Of a DNA stretch of 64,000 bases, positions 61,547 through 64,000 are shown piece after piece. Below the pieces are notes generated by a model. That model had not been told where the DNA came from, did not search any database, and worked only from the letters and a program-made list of their open reading frames with translations. A program made the position numbers and the translations under genes. How positions within the stretch are numbered: position 1 is the first letter of the stretch; each line of letters begins with the position of its first letter. The stretch covers positions 210,043 through 274,042 of the forward strand of contig JBFOME010000008.1 of NCBI GenBank assembly GCA_040830705.1. The letters are read 5' to 3'. This DNA comes from Ruegeria_C sp040830705 (lineage in GTDB: Bacteria > Pseudomonadota > Alphaproteobacteria > Rhodobacterales > Rhodobacteraceae).

Positions 61547-63664
61547 ATGGCACGCGAATATACACTGAACCATTACCGTAACTTCGGTATCATGGCGCAT
61601 ATCGATGCAGGTAAGACCACCTGCTCCGAGCGTATCCTGTATTACACCGGCAAATCTCACAACATCGGTGAGGTGCACGACGGTGCAGCCACCATGGACT
61701 GGATGGAGCAGGAGCAGGAACGCGGCATCACCATCACCTCGGCTGCGACCACCACCTTCTGGGAGCGCACCGAAGACGGTAAGACCGCCGACAGCCCCAA
61801 GCACCGCCTGAACATCATCGACACCCCCGGCCACGTGGACTTCACCATCGAAGTTGAACGCTCGCTGGCGGTTCTCGACGGTGCTGTCTGTGTTCTCGAC
61901 GCCAATGCCGGTGTTGAGCCTCAGACCGAAACCGTGTGGCGTCAGGCTGACCGCTACAAAGTTCCGCGTATGGTCTTCGTCAACAAGATGGACAAGATCG
62001 GCGCCGACTTCTTCAACTGCGTTGAGATGATCGAAGACCGCACCGGCGCGCGCGCCGTTCCGGTTGGTATCCCGATCGGTGCTGAAACCGAGCTGGAAGG
62101 TCTGATCGACCTCGTCACCATGGAAGAATGGCTGTGGCAGGGCGAAGATCTGGGTGCGTCCTGGGTCAAGGCTCCGATCCGCGACGAGCTGAAGGACATG
62201 GCCGAAGAATGGCGCGGCAAGATGATCGAAGCGGCCGTCGAAATGGACGACGACGCGATGATGGAATACCTGGAAGGCAACGAACCCGACGTGCCGACCC
62301 TGCGCGCTCTGCTGCGCAAGGGCACGCTGGAAATCGCCTTCGTGCCGGTTCTGGGTGGCTCTGCCTTCAAGAACAAAGGTGTTCAGCCGCTCTTGAACGC
62401 TGTGATCGATTACCTGCCCAGCCCGCTGGACGTTGTCGATTACATGGGCTTCAAACCCGGTGACGAAACCGAAGAGCGTAACATCGCACGTCGTGCCGAT
62501 GATGACATGGCGTTCTCGGGCCTGGCGTTCAAAATCATGAACGACCCCTTCGTTGGTTCGCTAACCTTCACTCGCATCTATTCGGGCACCTTGTCGAAGG
62601 GCGATACGCTCATGAACTCGACCAAGGGCAAGAAAGAGCGCATCGGTCGAATGATGATGATGCACTCCAACGACCGCGAGGAGATCACCGAAGCGTTTGC
62701 AGGCGACATCATCGCGCTGGCCGGTCTGAAAGATACCACCACAGGTGATACGCTCTGCGCGGTTAACGACCCGGTGGTTCTGGAAACCATGACCTTCCCC
62801 GATCCGGTGATCGAAATCGCGGTTGAGCCGAAAACAAAGGCTGACCAAGAGAAGATGAGCCAGGGTCTGGGCCGTCTGGCCGCCGAAGACCCCTCCTTCC
62901 GCGTGGAAACTGATCTGGAATCGGGTCAGACCATCATGAAGGGCATGGGCGAACTTCACCTGGACATCCTGGTGGACCGTCTCAAGCGTGAATTCAAGGT
63001 CGAGGCCAATATCGGTGCGCCGCAGGTGGCCTATCGTGAGACCATCGGTCACGAGGTCGAGCATACCTACACCCACAAGAAACAGTCGGGTGGTTCGGGT
63101 CAGTTCGCCGAGGTGAAGATGATCATCTCGCCGACAGAGCCGGGCGAAGGGTATTCGTTTGAGTCCCGCATCGTTGGCGGTGCCGTGCCCAAGGAATACA
63201 TCCCGGGCGTTGAAAAAGGCATCAACTCGGTCATGGATAGCGGCCCGCTGGCTGGCTTCCCCGTGATCGACTTCAAGGTTGCCCTGATCGACGGTAAGTT
63301 CCACGACGTGGACTCCAGCGTTCTGGCGTTCGAGATCGCCGCGCGTATGTGTATGCGTGAAGGCATGCGCAAAGCTGGCGCGAAGCTGCTGGAACCGATC
63401 ATGAAGGTCGAAGTGATCACTCCGGAAGAATATACCGGTGGTATCATCGGCGACCTGACTTCGCGTCGGGGCCAAGTGTCTGGTCAGGAGAACCGCGGTA
63501 ACGCAATCGCAATCGACGCGTTTGTTCCGCTGGCCAACATGTTCGGCTACATCAACACCCTGCGTTCGATGTCGTCGGGCCGTGCCCAGTTCACCATGCA
63601 GTTCGACCACTACGATCCGGTTCCGCAGAACATCAGCGACGAGATCCAGTCGAAATACGCATAA
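61547..63664 (+). CDS. fusA: Elongation factor G
   Basis: 705-residue translocation GTPase. G1 is AHIDAGKTT, G2 region RGITITSAATT, G3 DTPGHVDF, G4 NKMDKIG. Domains II to V follow, with the usual GRAQFTMQFDHYDPVP near the end. Starts 19 bases after rpsG. Followed by a hairpin and tuf. Confidence 0.98.
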   Translation: MAREYTLNHYRNFGIMAHIDAGKTTCSERILYYTGKSHNIGEVHDGAATMDWMEQEQERGITITSAATTTFWERTEDGKTADSPKHRLNIIDTPGHVDFTIEVERSLAVLDGAVCVLDANAGVEPQTETVWRQADRYKVPRMVFVNKMDKIGADFFNCVEMIEDRTGARAVPVGIPIGAETELEGLIDLVTMEEWLWQGEDLGASWVKAPIRDELKDMAEEWRGKMIEAAVEMDDDAMMEYLEGNEPDVPTLRALLRKGTLEIAFVPVLGGSAFKNKGVQPLLNAVIDYLPSPLDVVDYMGFKPGDETEERNIARRADDDMAFSGLAFKIMNDPFVGSLTFTRIYSGTLSKGDTLMNSTKGKKERIGRMMMMHSNDREEITEAFAGDIIALAGLKDTTTGDTLCAVNDPVVLETMTFPDPVIEIAVEPKTKADQEKMSQGLGRLAAEDPSFRVETDLESGQTIMKGMGELHLDILVDRLKREFKVEANIGAPQVAYRETIGHEVEHTYTHKKQSGGSGQFAEVKMIISPTEPGEGYSFESRIVGGAVPKEYIPGVEKGINSVMDSGPLAGFPVIDFKVALIDGKFHDVDSSVLAFEIAARMCMREGMRKAGAKLLEPIMKVEVITPEEYTGGIIGDLTSRRGQVSGQENRGNAIAIDAFVPLANMFGYINTLRSMSSGRAQFTMQFDHYDPVPQNISDEIQSKYA

Positions 63665-63676
63665 GAGAAGTTTTGA

Positions 63677-63699
63677 GGGAGCCCGCACGCGGGGCTCCC
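63677..63699 (+). terminator. Hairpin between fusA and tuf
   Basis: Perfect 8-bp stem GGGAGCCC / GGGCTCCC with a 7-base loop, 12 bases after the fusA stop. Only TTCATT follows, so it is more likely a partial terminator or RNA-processing site than a full stop. Confidence 0.5.
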
Positions 63700-63724
63700 T
63701 TCATTCCCGAAAAAGGAGGCCATC

Positions 63725-64000
<276 letters not shown>

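Overview
The window looks like chromosomal DNA from a marine alphaproteobacterium of the Rhodobacteraceae (Roseobacter group, Ruegeria-like). The GC content is high and gene order is compact with many ATGA or GTGA overlaps. The window holds a form I CO dehydrogenase cluster, an ImuA/ImuB/DnaE2 mutasome, a HemP-type gene and an rpsL-rpsG-fusA-tuf operon. I saw no tRNA, rRNA, insertion sequence, prophage or CRISPR array. The genus is inferred from gene content, not from a database search.

Layout. 1-7.1 kb: the end of a sodium:alanine symporter gene, then the SOS mutagenesis operon imuA-imuB-dnaE2 on the minus strand and a small RMF-like gene. 7.1-10.5 kb: a gene-poor stretch with two paralogous 33-residue membrane peptides, an LprI-like secreted protein and a SYLF protein. 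10.5-19.6 kb: the aerobic CO oxidation cluster coxC-M-S-L-D-E-F, a MobA-like nucleotidyltransferase and coxG. CoxL carries Cys388 and Glu763 of true CO dehydrogenase. 19.7-24.6 kb: a 2H phosphoesterase, an excalibur protein, a probable small RNA, a sulfatase/phosphonate monoesterase, gph, and hemP with an unknown coupled gene.

24.6-31.4 kb: a kinase-peptidase-aminotransferase fusion protein, a beta-hydroxyacid dehydrogenase, and the copper operon copA-cueR with a MerR-type promoter (19-bp spacer). 31.4-42.4 kb: a catabolic island. A GntR regulator and an Asp/Glu racemase-family enzyme face a thiamine-diphosphate enzyme, an AtuA-family protein, a biotin-dependent acyl-CoA carboxylase pair, a TIGR03084-type protein and an acyl-CoA dehydrogenase. 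42.4-46 kb: a TetR regulator, two SnoaL-like proteins, an unknown glycine-rich membrane protein and an SDR lacking the usual YxxxK pair. 46-51.5 kb: a 1070-residue reductive dehalogenase fused to its own reductase, an alpha/beta hydrolase and a patatin.

51.6-55.5 kb: a second molybdenum hydroxylase (medium, small and large subunits plus a MoaD-like protein) with a different active-site loop from CoxL. 55.5-60.3 kb: a lipoprotein, an APC permease, a YHYH protein, an EamA transporter and a frameshifted glycosyltransferase. 60.4-64 kb: a strong promoter with a long leader, then rpsL, rpsG, fusA and the start of tuf.

The least explained items are the paired 33-residue peptides, the AGCCA-repeat RNA near 21.1 kb, the AtuA/carboxylase/TPP island, the self-sufficient dehalogenase and the three-domain fusion.
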